A stretch of DNA of 64,000 nt, from NCBI GenBank assembly GCA_039183205.1, contig JBCDBR010000004.1, positions 1-64,000 on the forward strand. The letters run 5' to 3'. Numbering within the stretch: the stretch's first letter is position 1; each line of letters starts with the position of its first letter. This document shows, in pieces, positions 23,790 through 32,367 of this stretch. Below the pieces are notes generated by a model that had not been told where the DNA came from, made no database searches, and saw only the letters and a list, made by a program, of their open reading frames with translations. The translations under genes and the position numbers were made by a program. The DNA comes from HKCCE3408 sp039183205 (GTDB lineage Bacteria; Pseudomonadota; Alphaproteobacteria; Rhodobacterales; Rhodobacteraceae).

Positions 23790-25139
23790 ATGCGTACGTT
23801 CTTAGCGGGCATCTTCGTTTTTTTCTCCATGACGGCCGCAGCGTTCGCGTGCCCGGATTGGCAATTCGGAGGGCAAACCTACAGCTATTCCGGCCAGCAG
23901 CTTTACACGCCGCAGCAATTGCAAGGGGCGGCCTATGGCGGCTTTGATTTGGCCGGATGCAGCACGCCGGGCGCGGCAACGCGTGGATATGCCTCCGCTG
24001 CGCCGAACTACACGTTGAACCTCTCGGGTATGGACCAATACTATCTTGTCTTGGATGTCGTCAGCCAATGCGATGCCACGCTGCTGGTGAATGCCGCGGA
24101 TGGCACGTGGTTATTCGACGACGATTCCAACGGCAATCTCGACCCTCGGATGGAATTGCGCGTGCCCAGCCAGATCAACGGGCGCGTCGATGTCTGGGTC
24201 GGAACTTATGACAACAGCCAATGCGCCGCGACGTTGCGGCTAGAGACATTCTTTTCCCAATCGCCCGCGCCTGCCCCCGCTCCGCAGGCGGCCGCGTGCC
24301 CGGATTGGGGCTTTGAGGGCGCCCGTATCGACGCGACAGCCGGCAGCATGAATTTCCCGGTCAGCTATTCTTTGACCGCGACGGGCGGTGCATCTTTGTC
24401 AAGCTGCCCCGCAATACCGAGCGCGCGTGGCTATGGCCCGCAGGCCCCACAATATTCGTTCTGGCTTTCAGGCATGACGGGCCACGCGCTGGATCTCAGC
24501 GTTTCGGCCGATTGCGATACGGTCATGGTGGTGAACACAGCCGATACCGTGTGGCATTTTGACGACGATTCCGGCGGTAGCCTGAACCCTGCTTTGCGTC
24601 TGCCTGCGGGCGTCGGCTTGGACGGTCGCGTCGATGTCTGGGTCGGCACCTATGGTGGCGGCGCATGTCCGGCAACGGTGACGGCACAGGCCATACCGGT
24701 CGCGCAACCTGCACCGGCGCCAAGCACGGCCGGTGGCTGCCCGACCTGGAATTTCACCGGCCAGCAGATCACAGCGACCGGTCAATTCCTATACAGCCCG
24801 CAGAACTATGCGGTGCAAGCCAGCGGCAGCACCGAAATCGGCGGGTGCAACATTCCCGGCGCGTACGGCTATGCCAACGCTGCACCGGACTACACGTTTT
24901 ATCTCTCCGGGATGGAGCAGTACCGGCTTGAGATCGAGGTCAGCAGCAATTGCGACCCGGTTTTGTTGGTAAATACCGCCGACGGGCAATGGTATTTCAA
25001 CGATGACAGTAGCGGGCTAAATCCGGCGCTCAACATTCGCGGCACGACCGCGTTGAACGGCCGCGTCGATGTCTGGGTTGGCAGTTACAATGGCGCGCCA
25101 TGTCCGGCCACGCTGGAAATGGAGACCTGGCTGAACTAG
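23790..25139 (+). CDS. Secreted protein of three tandem repeat domains
   Basis: A 449-residue exported protein with signal peptide MRTFLAGIFVFFSMTAAAFA, cleaved before the first Cys-Pro. The mature protein is three copies of a domain of about 130 residues joined by Pro/Ala linkers (SPAPAPAPQ, QPAPAPSTA). Each copy begins CPDW or CPTW, carries a mid segment YxFxLSGM, then CDxxLLVNxxDGxWxFDDDS, and ends NGRVDVWVGTYxxxxCPAT. Cysteines fall at fixed places in each copy, suggesting disulfides. The family is not one I can name. The following gene encodes a single-domain relative. There is a long 246-base upstream region with GGGAGGG close to the start. Confidence 0.8.
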   Translation: MRTFLAGIFVFFSMTAAAFACPDWQFGGQTYSYSGQQLYTPQQLQGAAYGGFDLAGCSTPGAATRGYASAAPNYTLNLSGMDQYYLVLDVVSQCDATLLVNAADGTWLFDDDSNGNLDPRMELRVPSQINGRVDVWVGTYDNSQCAATLRLETFFSQSPAPAPAPQAAACPDWGFEGARIDATAGSMNFPVSYSLTATGGASLSSCPAIPSARGYGPQAPQYSFWLSGMTGHALDLSVSADCDTVMVVNTADTVWHFDDDSGGSLNPALRLPAGVGLDGRVDVWVGTYGGGACPATVTAQAIPVAQPAPAPSTAGGCPTWNFTGQQITATGQFLYSPQNYAVQASGSTEIGGCNIPGAYGYANAAPDYTFYLSGMEQYRLEIEVSSNCDPVLLVNTADGQWYFNDDSSGLNPALNIRGTTALNGRVDVWVGSYNGAPCPATLEMETWLN

Positions 25140-25243
25140 CCGCTACGCCTTCACCAGCGCGTGACCATTCTGCGGCGCCGGGACGAATTGCCCGGCGCCG
25201 TTTTCGCTGCTATCGATGGTCCAAAGAATGGGAGAGGCACTGC

Positions 25244-25795
25244 ATGAAAAGCGTTTTTCTGGCGGGTATCGGCGTTTTGGTTTCGGCGGCCGCGGCTTGG
25301 GCTTGTCCGGCGCCGACGGCGGCGGGATTGGGACAGTTTGAAGCCGACGCACAGATTTTGCGCCGCGGCATCAGTTTTGAGGTGACCGGAGGCGGGGCGA
25401 CCAATTTGGCAGGCTGTCCAACCGCGCAGCCGGCAGGTGGCGGCGCCTCCGGCTTCTTCTTGACCCCGCCGCACATGACCTTGTCGCTGGACGCGGTTGT
25501 CCGGCGCACGGTTTTTGTCGGCACCCGGACCCAAAGCGGCTGCGATCCGGTCATCCTGGTGCAAAGCCCTGGTGGCACGTGGTTCTGGAACGACGACGAT
25601 CGGTTTCGCGACGCCCAAGTGGCGTTTCAGGTCGATGTTGATGGGGCGATGAATATCTGGGTCGGCAGCGCCGATGGGGCGCCATGCGACACGCGCGTGT
25701 TCGTCCGCATCATCGAGCGGGACAATGACAGCAACCTGCCCGGCGCTCCGGGGAGCCCCGATGATGATGATGGTGACGGTGGTGGCTTCACCTAA
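25244..25795 (+). CDS. Secreted single-domain relative of the preceding repeat protein
   Basis: A 183-residue exported protein. The ATG at 25244 follows GGGAGAGG and opens a signal peptide (MKSVFLAGIGVLVSAAAAWA) ending before CPAP. One copy of the same domain is present: FFLTPPHMTLSLDAV, GCDPVILVQSPGGTWFWNDDD, MNIWVGSADGAPCDT. A long acidic tail (DDDDGDGGGF) follows, possibly binding calcium. It lies 104 bases after the three-domain gene and both probably share a transcript ending at the downstream terminator. Confidence 0.78.
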   Translation: MKSVFLAGIGVLVSAAAAWACPAPTAAGLGQFEADAQILRRGISFEVTGGGATNLAGCPTAQPAGGGASGFFLTPPHMTLSLDAVVRRTVFVGTRTQSGCDPVILVQSPGGTWFWNDDDRFRDAQVAFQVDVDGAMNIWVGSADGAPCDTRVFVRIIERDNDSNLPGAPGSPDDDDGDGGGFT

Positions 25796-25806
25796 ATCCA
25801 ATCGGA

Positions 25807-25842
25807 CAAAAAAAGACCGCGTCTTAGGGGCGCGGTCTTTTT
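25807..25842. terminator. Bidirectional intrinsic terminator
   Basis: The hairpin GACCGCGTC / GGCGCGGTC with a short loop has an A-run on the left and a T-run on the right. It can stop both the secreted-protein genes and the convergent rpsF-rpsR-rplI operon. Confidence 0.85.
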
Positions 25843-25861
25843 CGATGATTTTCTTGGCGTG

Positions 25862-26506
25862 TTAGTCGTCTTCGGGCGCCTCGGCAGGGGCCTCCGCATC
25901 GGTTGGCGCATCGTCGTCTGCTGAGGCCGCGTCGTCCAACTCTTCAAGCTGCGCGGCGCCGATATCGTCAAAAAGCTCCGAGATTTCGAATTCCGCAGCA
26001 GCTTCTTCCTCAGCGGCTAGTTCTTGGATGGATTTGCCCGAGGCCTGCAATTCTGCCTCTTCGGCGGACCGTGCGACGTTGAGCACGATGTCGACCTCAA
26101 CCTCCGGGTGCAAAACCACATGCACGGTGTGCAGTCCAAGCTCTTTGATCGGCCGGCTGAGCGCAATTTGCTTGCGATCGACGCTGAAGCCCTCTTCGGT
26201 TGCGGCCTCGGCCGCATCGCGCGGTGTGACAGACCCGTAAAGCGCCCCGGCATCAGATGCCGACCGAATGACGACAAATTGCTGCCCGCCGAGTTTTTCG
26301 CCTAGGCTTTCAGCTTCGGATTTCGTTTCAAGGTTGCGCGCCTCAAGCTGCGCCTTTTGCGATTCAAACGCTTTGAGGTTCGTCGCCGATGCCCGCATGG
26401 CTTTGTTCTGGGGCAACAGGAAGTTGCGCGCATAGCCGTCCTTGACCGAGACAACCTCGCCCATCTGGCCCAACTTGGCCACGCGTTCGAGAAGGATAAC
26501 GTCCAT
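25862..26506 (-). CDS. rplI: 50S ribosomal protein L9 with long acidic C-terminal extension
   Basis: A 214-residue L9 that binds 23S rRNA through its N-terminal domain (MDVILLERVAKLGQMGEVVSVKDGYARNFL pattern, shown here in part). The 148-residue canonical length is exceeded by some 60 residues rich in Glu, Asp and Ala (AAEEEAAAEFEISELF, then a DDAASADDDAPTDAEAPAE run). Such tails occur in Rhodobacteraceae L9. It is the last gene of rpsF-rpsR-rplI, 11 bases after rpsR, with AAGGAG before the ATG. Confidence 0.95.
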   Translation of the reverse strand: MDVILLERVAKLGQMGEVVSVKDGYARNFLLPQNKAMRASATNLKAFESQKAQLEARNLETKSEAESLGEKLGGQQFVVIRSASDAGALYGSVTPRDAAEAATEEGFSVDRKQIALSRPIKELGLHTVHVVLHPEVEVDIVLNVARSAEEAELQASGKSIQELAAEEEAAAEFEISELFDDIGAAQLEELDDAASADDDAPTDAEAPAEAPEDD

Positions 26507-26517
26507 CTGGGTTCTCC

Positions 26518-26745
26518 TTATTTCACGCTGTAAGGCAGGAGTGCCAAGAAACGGGCGCGCTTGATCGCTTGGGCAAGCTTACGCTGGTTCTTGGCACCGA
26601 CGGCGGTGATGCGCGACGGCACGATTTTACCGCGCTCAGAGATGTAGCGCTGCAAAAGCCGGGTGTCTTTGTAGTCGATCTTGGGCGCGTTATCGCCTTC
26701 GAATGGATCGGACTTGCGGCGACGGAAAAACGGTTTGGCTGCCAT
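26518..26745 (-). CDS. rpsR: 30S ribosomal protein S18
   Basis: A 75-residue S18, which pairs with S6 on the 30S platform. Seen: basic N-terminus (FFRRRKSDPF), DYKDTRLLQRYISERGKI, PSRITAVGAKNQRKLAQAIKRA, RFLALLPY. Full length, 12 bases after rpsF. Confidence 0.97.
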   Translation of the reverse strand: MAAKPFFRRRKSDPFEGDNAPKIDYKDTRLLQRYISERGKIVPSRITAVGAKNQRKLAQAIKRARFLALLPYSVK

Positions 26746-26757
26746 GGTTTGATCTCC

Positions 26758-27126
26758 CTACCGACGGTCTTCGCGGGGGCGGCGTTCGCCACGATCCCGA
26801 TCATCGCGCTTTTGCATCTGGGCCGAGGGGCCCTCGTCATGGGCATCGACCTTCACGGTCAAGACGCGCACCACGTCGTCATGCAAGCGCATCAGACGTT
26901 CCATTTCCTGGACAGCATTGGCCGGGGCGTCGGTGCGCAAAAAGGCGTAATGGCCCTTGCGGTTCTTGTTGATCTTGTAGGCCATGGTTTTGACACCCCA
27001 GTATTCGGTGCCGACAACCTCGCCGCCATTATCTTTGACGACAGTGCCGAAATGCTCAACTAGCCCCTCGGCCTGCGTGCCGGACAGGTCCTGGCGCGCG
27101 ATCATCACATGCTCATAAAGCGGCAT
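26758..27126 (-). CDS. rpsF: 30S ribosomal protein S6
   Basis: A 122-residue S6, first gene of the operon. Seen: YEHVMIARQDLSGTQAEGLVEHF, WGVKTMAYKINKNRKGHYAFL, ERLMRLHDDVVRVLTVKVD. The charged C-terminal tail (DDRDRGERRPREDRR) is common in alphaproteobacteria. The ATG follows TAGGAGA. By family knowledge, S6-S18 may feed back on its own leader; no such structure was confirmed here. Confidence 0.96.
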   Translation of the reverse strand: MPLYEHVMIARQDLSGTQAEGLVEHFGTVVKDNGGEVVGTEYWGVKTMAYKINKNRKGHYAFLRTDAPANAVQEMERLMRLHDDVVRVLTVKVDAHDEGPSAQMQKRDDRDRGERRPREDRR

Positions 27127-27550
27127 GCGCGTCTCCTATATTGTCACAGGCGCGTTTCAAAGCCGGGGCATTGCCTCTGCCGCCCCGACACGAGAGACCG
27201 CGCCGATCATCGATGTTGGCAGAGAAGCTAGGCGTTTAGGCCCATCGACGCGGCTTGGCAAGATGCTGCGCGCACATTTACGTGATTCGCTGAAACGTTA
27301 CGGATCACGGCCCAAATGCGCTGCACGAATCGCCCGTTACAGGGTCAGAGATGACCATTGGACCCCCAAAACCTGTCTAAAAGTACAGGTTTGACCTGGT
27401 TTTGACACACTGTTTCCCGCAAGCACCCGCAAATTAACGAAAAACGGTTCGATTTATCGGTCAGTTTAAAGGCATAGAGGCAGGGCACCGTTTAGCCCCC
27501 TCGGGTTTGAGTGTCCGGTGCAAGTAGTAGGTCGGTGAGTACGTATCCGT
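27127..27550. other. Gene-free region upstream of rpsF
   Basis: About 420 bases with no convincing gene. It should contain the rpsF promoter and leader on the minus strand. The right half is AT-richer and has TTGACC and TTGACA hexamers on the plus strand near 27390-27410 without a good -10 partner. Confidence 0.5.
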
Positions 27551-27727
27551 ATGTGGTATTTGGTGAAGGGTGAACGAGTGCACGACGACGGCGCGGCGGC
27601 TGGGAGCCGCGCCGTGCTCTCTATCGCGATTGTGTTTTTTGTCGTCTGTATGGCGCAGGCCGTCATGACTGTGATGGATAATCAGACACTTACGGGACCG
27701 TTGGCGGAAGAACACAAGGCCGAGTGA
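27551..27727 (+). CDS. Small single-pass membrane protein (58 residues)
   Basis: A short frame upstream of yceI. The product has a charged N-terminus, one hydrophobic segment (RAVLSIAIVFFVVCMAQAVM) and a polar tail (DNQTLTGPLAEEHKAE). A GTG at 27578 with AAGGG eight bases upstream is an alternative start giving about 49 residues. The topology is coherent, but family and function are unknown. Confidence 0.4.
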   Translation: MWYLVKGERVHDDGAAAGSRAVLSIAIVFFVVCMAQAVMTVMDNQTLTGPLAEEHKAE

Positions 27728-27842
27728 TCGAGTTGTGCCCTGCTGCACAGGCTATGGTATGAACATGCGCAGGACTATCTAAAGAAACGGTGGCATTTTG
27801 CTCTAATTAACGGACATTGCGATCCCTAGAATAGGAGCTCAA

Positions 27843-28439
27843 ATGTCTCGTTTGATTAAATCCAGCGCCCTGGCTGCCGGTTTGGCCCTTGCAGCCGCAG
27901 CCGCCCACGCAGATGCAGAGCGCTATGTGCTCGACCCCAGCCACAGTCAAGCGATGTTCTCGTACACCCATCTTGGCATGTCGACGACGTTTGGCATGTT
28001 CTCGGGCTTTGAAGGCGAGATACTTTTCGATCAGGACGATCCTTCCGCATCTACCGTTTCGGTGTCGATCCCAACACTTTCGATGTTCACAGGTTGGGAG
28101 GCGCGTGACTCTCACCTTCAAGGCAGCGATTTCCTCGGAACCACTACGGAAGACGACCTTGTCACGTTCACCTCTACGGCGATTGAGGTGACCGGAGAGG
28201 AAACGGCGCTGATCACCGGAGATCTGACGATCAACGGTGAAACCGCTGAGGTCACGCTAGATACGGTCCTGAACATGGCCGGTCCGCACCCGGCGCCGCA
28301 AATGGGTGGTGCTTTGGCCGCTGGCTTTACAGCAACCACGCAGATTTTGCGCTCGGACTTTGGCGCAGGGGCATTTGCCCCATTCATCAGCGATGAATTG
28401 GACGTCACGATTTCGATCGAGGCGGTCCAGGAAAGCTAG
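27843..28439 (+). CDS. Periplasmic YceI-family lipocalin-like protein
   Basis: A 198-residue exported protein with signal peptide (SALAAGLALAAAAAHA, ending before DAERY). YceI proteins form a beta-barrel that binds an isoprenoid or amide ligand. Seen: YVLDPSHSQAMFSYTHLGMS, FEGEILFDQDDPSASTVSVS, LQGSDFLGTTT, LTINGETAEVTLDTVLN, LRSDFGAGAFAPFISDELDV. ATAGGAG lies before the start. It faces the cytochrome b561-YceI fusion, a common grouping. Confidence 0.88.
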   Translation: MSRLIKSSALAAGLALAAAAAHADAERYVLDPSHSQAMFSYTHLGMSTTFGMFSGFEGEILFDQDDPSASTVSVSIPTLSMFTGWEARDSHLQGSDFLGTTTEDDLVTFTSTAIEVTGEETALITGDLTINGETAEVTLDTVLNMAGPHPAPQMGGALAAGFTATTQILRSDFGAGAFAPFISDELDVTISIEAVQES

Positions 28440-28460
28440 TATCGGCTTTTGCCCGATGAT

Positions 28461-28485
28461 GGCCGGTGCGTTCGGCGCACCGGCC
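28461..28485. terminator. Perfect hairpin between convergent genes
   Basis: GGCCGGTGCG and CGCACCGGCC form a 10-base-pair stem over a 5-base loop, in the 54 bases between two convergent genes. There is no T-run on either side, so termination is only likely, not certain. Confidence 0.5.
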
Positions 28486-28493
28486 ACGCAGTG

Positions 28494-29735
28494 TTAGTCA
28501 GCGCTCCGTAGGGCGGTGAGATCAAAGGCGATTTCAACGGCAAACCCGACAGAGCTTTCATCTGGATACGCTTGGCCCACGCCAAAATCGCGACGGTCGA
28601 TTGTTGCGGTGCCGGATGCGCGGGCCGTATCGCCGTCGATCTCTAGATTAAAGGGTAAGGTAAGCGGCAAGGTTGTCTCAAGCAGCGTGAAGCTGCCGTC
28701 AACCGCGTACCCAGTCGGTGTCGCGACAATGGGACCGGTGAATTGCGCGGTTGCGAAGGCATCGGCATTCAGAAACTCCGCACCTGTGGCCTGGGCTGAG
28801 ACGCTGCCAAGGGTCAGCGTGCCGATTGCGATTGTGACATCAACCATGCCATGGACACCGTCCTCGGCGGCCTCGGAAAACTCGATAGCGGCGGTCCAGT
28901 CACCGAAACTGCCGGCGACGGGCTGTGAAAACTGCATCACCGTGATGCCGAGCGTGCCGTCCTGAACCTGCCAGCCCGAAGGCACCGCCTCAAGCGTGGC
29001 GGCGGCGACGGTGTCGCGCGGTGCCGAGAGGCCCAATCCGATCCCCCCGGCAATCACCAGCGCCCAAATCCCCGTGGCGGAGAAAACCGGCGCCATGCTG
29101 TGGGGCGCAGGTGCTGTTGGCACGGAAATCTCCAGGTCTCGCCGCCCCGGCAGCATGCGCAAAAGCGTCGGGTCACGGTCGATCACATGGTGTTTCAGCG
29201 CGCCCGCAATGTGCAGTCCGATAAGCCCGGCAAGCAGAAAACTGGCCGCGAAATGGATCTGCGCCAAGGCCGCGGCCAAAGGCTCTGACGTTGGGATAAA
29301 GGGCAGGTTTTGGCCAAATGGCCACCAGATCGGCGCAAACCCGTCGGTCGCGGCATGGTGCAACCACCCCGAGAGCGGCACGATGATCAATGCTGCATAA
29401 AGCGCGTAATGGACCACCTCTGCCATGAAGGCTTGCCAGCCATGTGCTGTGCCAAGGGCGACCGGACGGGGCTGAACCACGGCCCATAATATCCGGACAA
29501 CGGCGACAAAAAATGTCGCGACGCCAAGGGTTTTGTGGAGCGAGAACAGCATCGCCTTGATCGCCAACGCATCCGACGTGTCGTAAGGCCAGTTCTTGGC
29601 CACGAGTCCAAGCGGGATGAGCGTTAAGATCAACAATGCCGTTGCCCAGTGAAGCGTTTTGGCGACCGAGCCAAACCGTTCGGTCGAATTTGCAAGGCCA
29701 ATTGCGGCGGGTGCAGCGGTCATTTGGTCTGACAT
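28494..29735 (-). CDS. Cytochrome b561 fused to YceI domain
   Basis: A 413-residue inner-membrane protein. The N-terminal half (about residues 20-200) is a four-helix b561-type cytochrome with heme histidines in KTLHWATALLILTLI, SLHKTLGVATFF, GWLHHAATDGF and GLHIAGALKHHVIDRD. A fifth helix (ATGIWALVIAGGIGLGL) leads to a periplasmic YceI domain (about 255-413: GITVMQFSQPVAGSFGDWTA, FLNADAFATAQFTG, GTATIDRRDFGVGQ). A role moving electrons between quinone and periplasm, with YceI binding the lipid substrate, is plausible. Convergent with free-standing yceI. Confidence 0.9.
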   Translation of the reverse strand: MSDQMTAAPAAIGLANSTERFGSVAKTLHWATALLILTLIPLGLVAKNWPYDTSDALAIKAMLFSLHKTLGVATFFVAVVRILWAVVQPRPVALGTAHGWQAFMAEVVHYALYAALIIVPLSGWLHHAATDGFAPIWWPFGQNLPFIPTSEPLAAALAQIHFAASFLLAGLIGLHIAGALKHHVIDRDPTLLRMLPGRRDLEISVPTAPAPHSMAPVFSATGIWALVIAGGIGLGLSAPRDTVAAATLEAVPSGWQVQDGTLGITVMQFSQPVAGSFGDWTAAIEFSEAAEDGVHGMVDVTIAIGTLTLGSVSAQATGAEFLNADAFATAQFTGPIVATPTGYAVDGSFTLLETTLPLTLPFNLEIDGDTARASGTATIDRRDFGVGQAYPDESSVGFAVEIAFDLTALRSAD

Positions 29736-29862
29736 GTACTGGCTTTCGGATTGCGGGCGTCAGTTCAAGAGCTACGTCGATCGGCGCAAAATTCAACGCG
29801 GTGGCATGTTCACAATTGCAGAGCATCGCGGGCTGCGCTAGCCCGGAACATGGAGGATCGGG

Positions 29863-30807
29863 ATGAGCAGAGCATTTGTGTTTCCAGGCCAAGGCGCCCA
29901 AGTGATCGGCATGGGCCAAGATTTGGCCGCGCAATACCCCGCGGCGCGGGCCGTTTTTGAACAGGTTGACGACGCCTTGGGGGAGCCGCTGAGCGCCTTA
30001 ATCTGGGATGGGGACATCGACACGTTGACCCTGACACGCAACGCGCAACCGGCGCTGATGGCAACATCGATGGCTGCGATGGCCGCGCTCAATGCTGAAG
30101 GCGTAGAGGTGCGCGAGGCCCAGTTTGTGGCCGGCCACTCGTTGGGCGAATACGCAGCGCTTGCGGCAGTTGGCGCGCTGAGTTTGGAGGATACAGCCCG
30201 ACTTTTACGTATCCGTGGTGAGGCCATGCAAGATGCCGTGCCGGCCGGAGAGGGTGCGATGGCGGCGCTTTTGGGCCTGGATCTGGACGCCGTGCGTGAG
30301 ATCGCCGCTGAGGCCGCGCAGGGCGCCGTTGTCGAAGCCGCTAATGACAACGACCCCGCGCAGGTCGTCGTGTCCGGCCACGCCTTTGCCGTCGCCCGCG
30401 CGGTTGAGATCGCGAAAACCCGGGGCGCGAAACGCGCGGTCATGTTGCCGGTGAGCGCCCCGTTTCATTGCGCGTTGATGGCGCCGGCAGCTGCGGCCAT
30501 GGCGCAAGCGCTGAGCGAAATCGACATCGCGGCCCCCACGGTTCCGGTTGTTGCCAATGTCGTGGCCAGCGCGGTCACCTCTCCGACGCTCATCCGCAAT
30601 CATTTGGTCGATCAAGTTACCGGAACCGTCCGCTGGCGTGAGAGCATCGCCTGGATGGCCGCCGAGGGCGTGACCGAATGCTGGGAGATTGGCGCCGGCA
30701 AGGCGTTGTCCGGCATGATCCGCCGGATCGATCGAAGCCTGAGCACCAGACAAATTGGCACGGCTGACGAGGTCAAAGCCGCCGCGGATGCGATGGCCAA
30801 TGGCTAG
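29863..30807 (+). CDS. fabD: Malonyl-CoA:ACP transacylase
   Basis: Loads malonyl groups onto ACP for fatty acid elongation. The 314-residue protein shows FVFPGQGAQVIGMGQDL at the start, the nucleophile GHSLGEYAALAA near residue 92, the arginine in LRIRGEAMQDAVP, and the catalytic histidine in VSAPFHCALMAPAA. The ATG follows GGAGGATCGGG. First gene of fabD-membrane protein-fabG-acpP-fabF-mltG. Confidence 0.95.
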   Translation: MSRAFVFPGQGAQVIGMGQDLAAQYPAARAVFEQVDDALGEPLSALIWDGDIDTLTLTRNAQPALMATSMAAMAALNAEGVEVREAQFVAGHSLGEYAALAAVGALSLEDTARLLRIRGEAMQDAVPAGEGAMAALLGLDLDAVREIAAEAAQGAVVEAANDNDPAQVVVSGHAFAVARAVEIAKTRGAKRAVMLPVSAPFHCALMAPAAAAMAQALSEIDIAAPTVPVVANVVASAVTSPTLIRNHLVDQVTGTVRWRESIAWMAAEGVTECWEIGAGKALSGMIRRIDRSLSTRQIGTADEVKAAADAMANG

Positions 30808-31363
30808 GCGTCTGCTCCTTGTTGCGGCCATCTGCGCGGCGATGGGATTGGGTGGGGCCGGTTTGATCCGGATGATGGGCGCGGCGGCCACCGAATTTCG
30901 CATCGATGGGGACCGTTTGGTTCTGTCCGGGCCGCTGACGGGCGCGGCCACAGACCGCTTAGAGCGGTTTTTGCAGCAAAATCCAAACCTCACTCATGTG
31001 GTGCTTGCCGATACTCCGGGCGCGCATGATCTGGGCTGGCTTTTGGGCATGGCCGATTTGATCGCAGCCTATGGGCTGGCCACCGAAGCGCGGGGGTCGG
31101 TTGGCAATGACGCGATCTTGCTATTTCTGGCGGGTCAGCCGCGCGTGATCTCTGGCGGGGCGCTTTTTTTCTACGACGATGGCGAAGCGCGTCGCCGTGG
31201 TGCGCCCTGGGACTGCGATCCGGCATCGGCGGCCGAACGTTTGGATTTCATCACCGCAACGCTGGGCGATGACACATTTGCTGCGTTCTACGACCAGACG
31301 CGCCGCGCCCAACCGGCATACCAGTTGACGGCGGACGACATTCAGCGCTTCGGTCTGGAGTAA
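30800..31363 (+). CDS. Membrane-anchored ClpP-fold-like protein within fab operon
   Basis: A 187-residue protein starting 8 bases inside the fabD end. A signal anchor (LLLVAAICAAMGLGGAGLI) is followed by a short domain whose pattern LTHVVLADTPGAHDLGWLLG, MADLIAAYGLATEARG and AILLFLAGQPRVISGGALFF resembles the ClpP/COG3904 core. The residue at the nucleophile position (GNDAILLF) is not serine, so it would be inactive as a protease. The assignment is by eye. No function is known; its fixed place among fab genes suggests an envelope or lipid role. Confidence 0.65.
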   Translation: MARRLLLVAAICAAMGLGGAGLIRMMGAAATEFRIDGDRLVLSGPLTGAATDRLERFLQQNPNLTHVVLADTPGAHDLGWLLGMADLIAAYGLATEARGSVGNDAILLFLAGQPRVISGGALFFYDDGEARRRGAPWDCDPASAAERLDFITATLGDDTFAAFYDQTRRAQPAYQLTADDIQRFGLE

Positions 31364-31394
31364 CCGGAAACCGGATCAAAATGAGGGGTGGGAC

Positions 31395-32132
31395 ATGACA
31401 GATCTCAGTGGAAAGGCCGCGCTTGTTACAGGCGCATCTGGCGGGATTGGTGCCGCGATAGCCACAGCGCTCTACGGTGCCGGGGCACGTGTGGGACTGT
31501 CGGGAACGCGGGTCGATCCGCTGGAAAGCTTGGCCGCAGATTTGGGCGACCGGGCCCATGTGCTGCCCTGCGATCTATCCGATTCAGATGCGGTAGAGGG
31601 GCTTCCGAAACGCGCCATGGAGGCGATGGGATCGGTCGATATCCTCGTCAATAATGCAGGGATCACCCGGGATCAGCTCTTCATGCGAATGTCGGATGAG
31701 GATTGGGCGCGTGTGTTGGATGTGAACCTGACCGCGACAATGCGGCTCTGCCGTGGGCTTCTGCGTGGCATGATGAAAGCGCGCTGGGGACGGATTGTGA
31801 ACATCTCATCCGTCGTTGGTGCCACCGGCAATCCCGGACAGGGCAATTATGCGGCGTCTAAGGCTGGAATGGTGGGGATGTCGAAATCGCTGGCCTACGA
31901 GGTTGCCAGCCGCGGGATAACCGTTAATGCGGTTGCGCCTGGCTTCATCGAAACGGCAATGACGGGCAAGCTTACCGATGAACAGCGGGCGCGTATTTTA
32001 GAGCAGATCCCCACCGGGCGCATGGGCCGGCCGGATGAAATCGCGGCCGCCGCGCTGTTTTTGGCCAGTCCCGAAGCGGGATATCTGACCGGTACAGTGC
32101 TGCATGTTAACGGCGGTATGGCAATGCTCTGA
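31395..32132 (+). CDS. fabG: 3-oxoacyl-ACP reductase
   Basis: NADPH-dependent reduction of 3-oxoacyl-ACP. A 245-residue short-chain dehydrogenase: TGASGGIGAAIATAL cofactor loop, DILVNNAGITRD, catalytic Ser in IVNISSVVG, YAASKAGMVGMSKSLA with Tyr and Lys, NAVAPGFIETAMTGKL, and the C-terminal GGMAML. ATG after GGGTGGGAC. Position between fabD and acpP confirms FabG rather than another SDR. Confidence 0.95.
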   Translation: MTDLSGKAALVTGASGGIGAAIATALYGAGARVGLSGTRVDPLESLAADLGDRAHVLPCDLSDSDAVEGLPKRAMEAMGSVDILVNNAGITRDQLFMRMSDEDWARVLDVNLTATMRLCRGLLRGMMKARWGRIVNISSVVGATGNPGQGNYAASKAGMVGMSKSLAYEVASRGITVNAVAPGFIETAMTGKLTDEQRARILEQIPTGRMGRPDEIAAAALFLASPEAGYLTGTVLHVNGGMAML

Positions 32133-32367
32133 CGCGCGCGCAGGCCATTTGGAAAGCAGCGTTTTTCGCGCCGCGATCGGTCGAAGAATCCCAGACTTGG
32201 CCCATTGCCTTCGCATTCAGGTATGCTATAGGCGGCGCAGATTTAGCCCAGATGCATGATGCAAATGGGTTGGTTGATGCCTATCTAGGCGCAATGATAA
32301 TTCAGAGCCGGATCGGCATCACGACAATCGCGAGCCCCACATGCTCGTGCAAGGAATGAGGAAACAC

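Noticed and set aside
27461..27748. A 95-codon minus-strand frame
   Set aside because: It has irregular composition (His/Arg/Pro-rich) and lies antisense to the more coherent small membrane protein frame.
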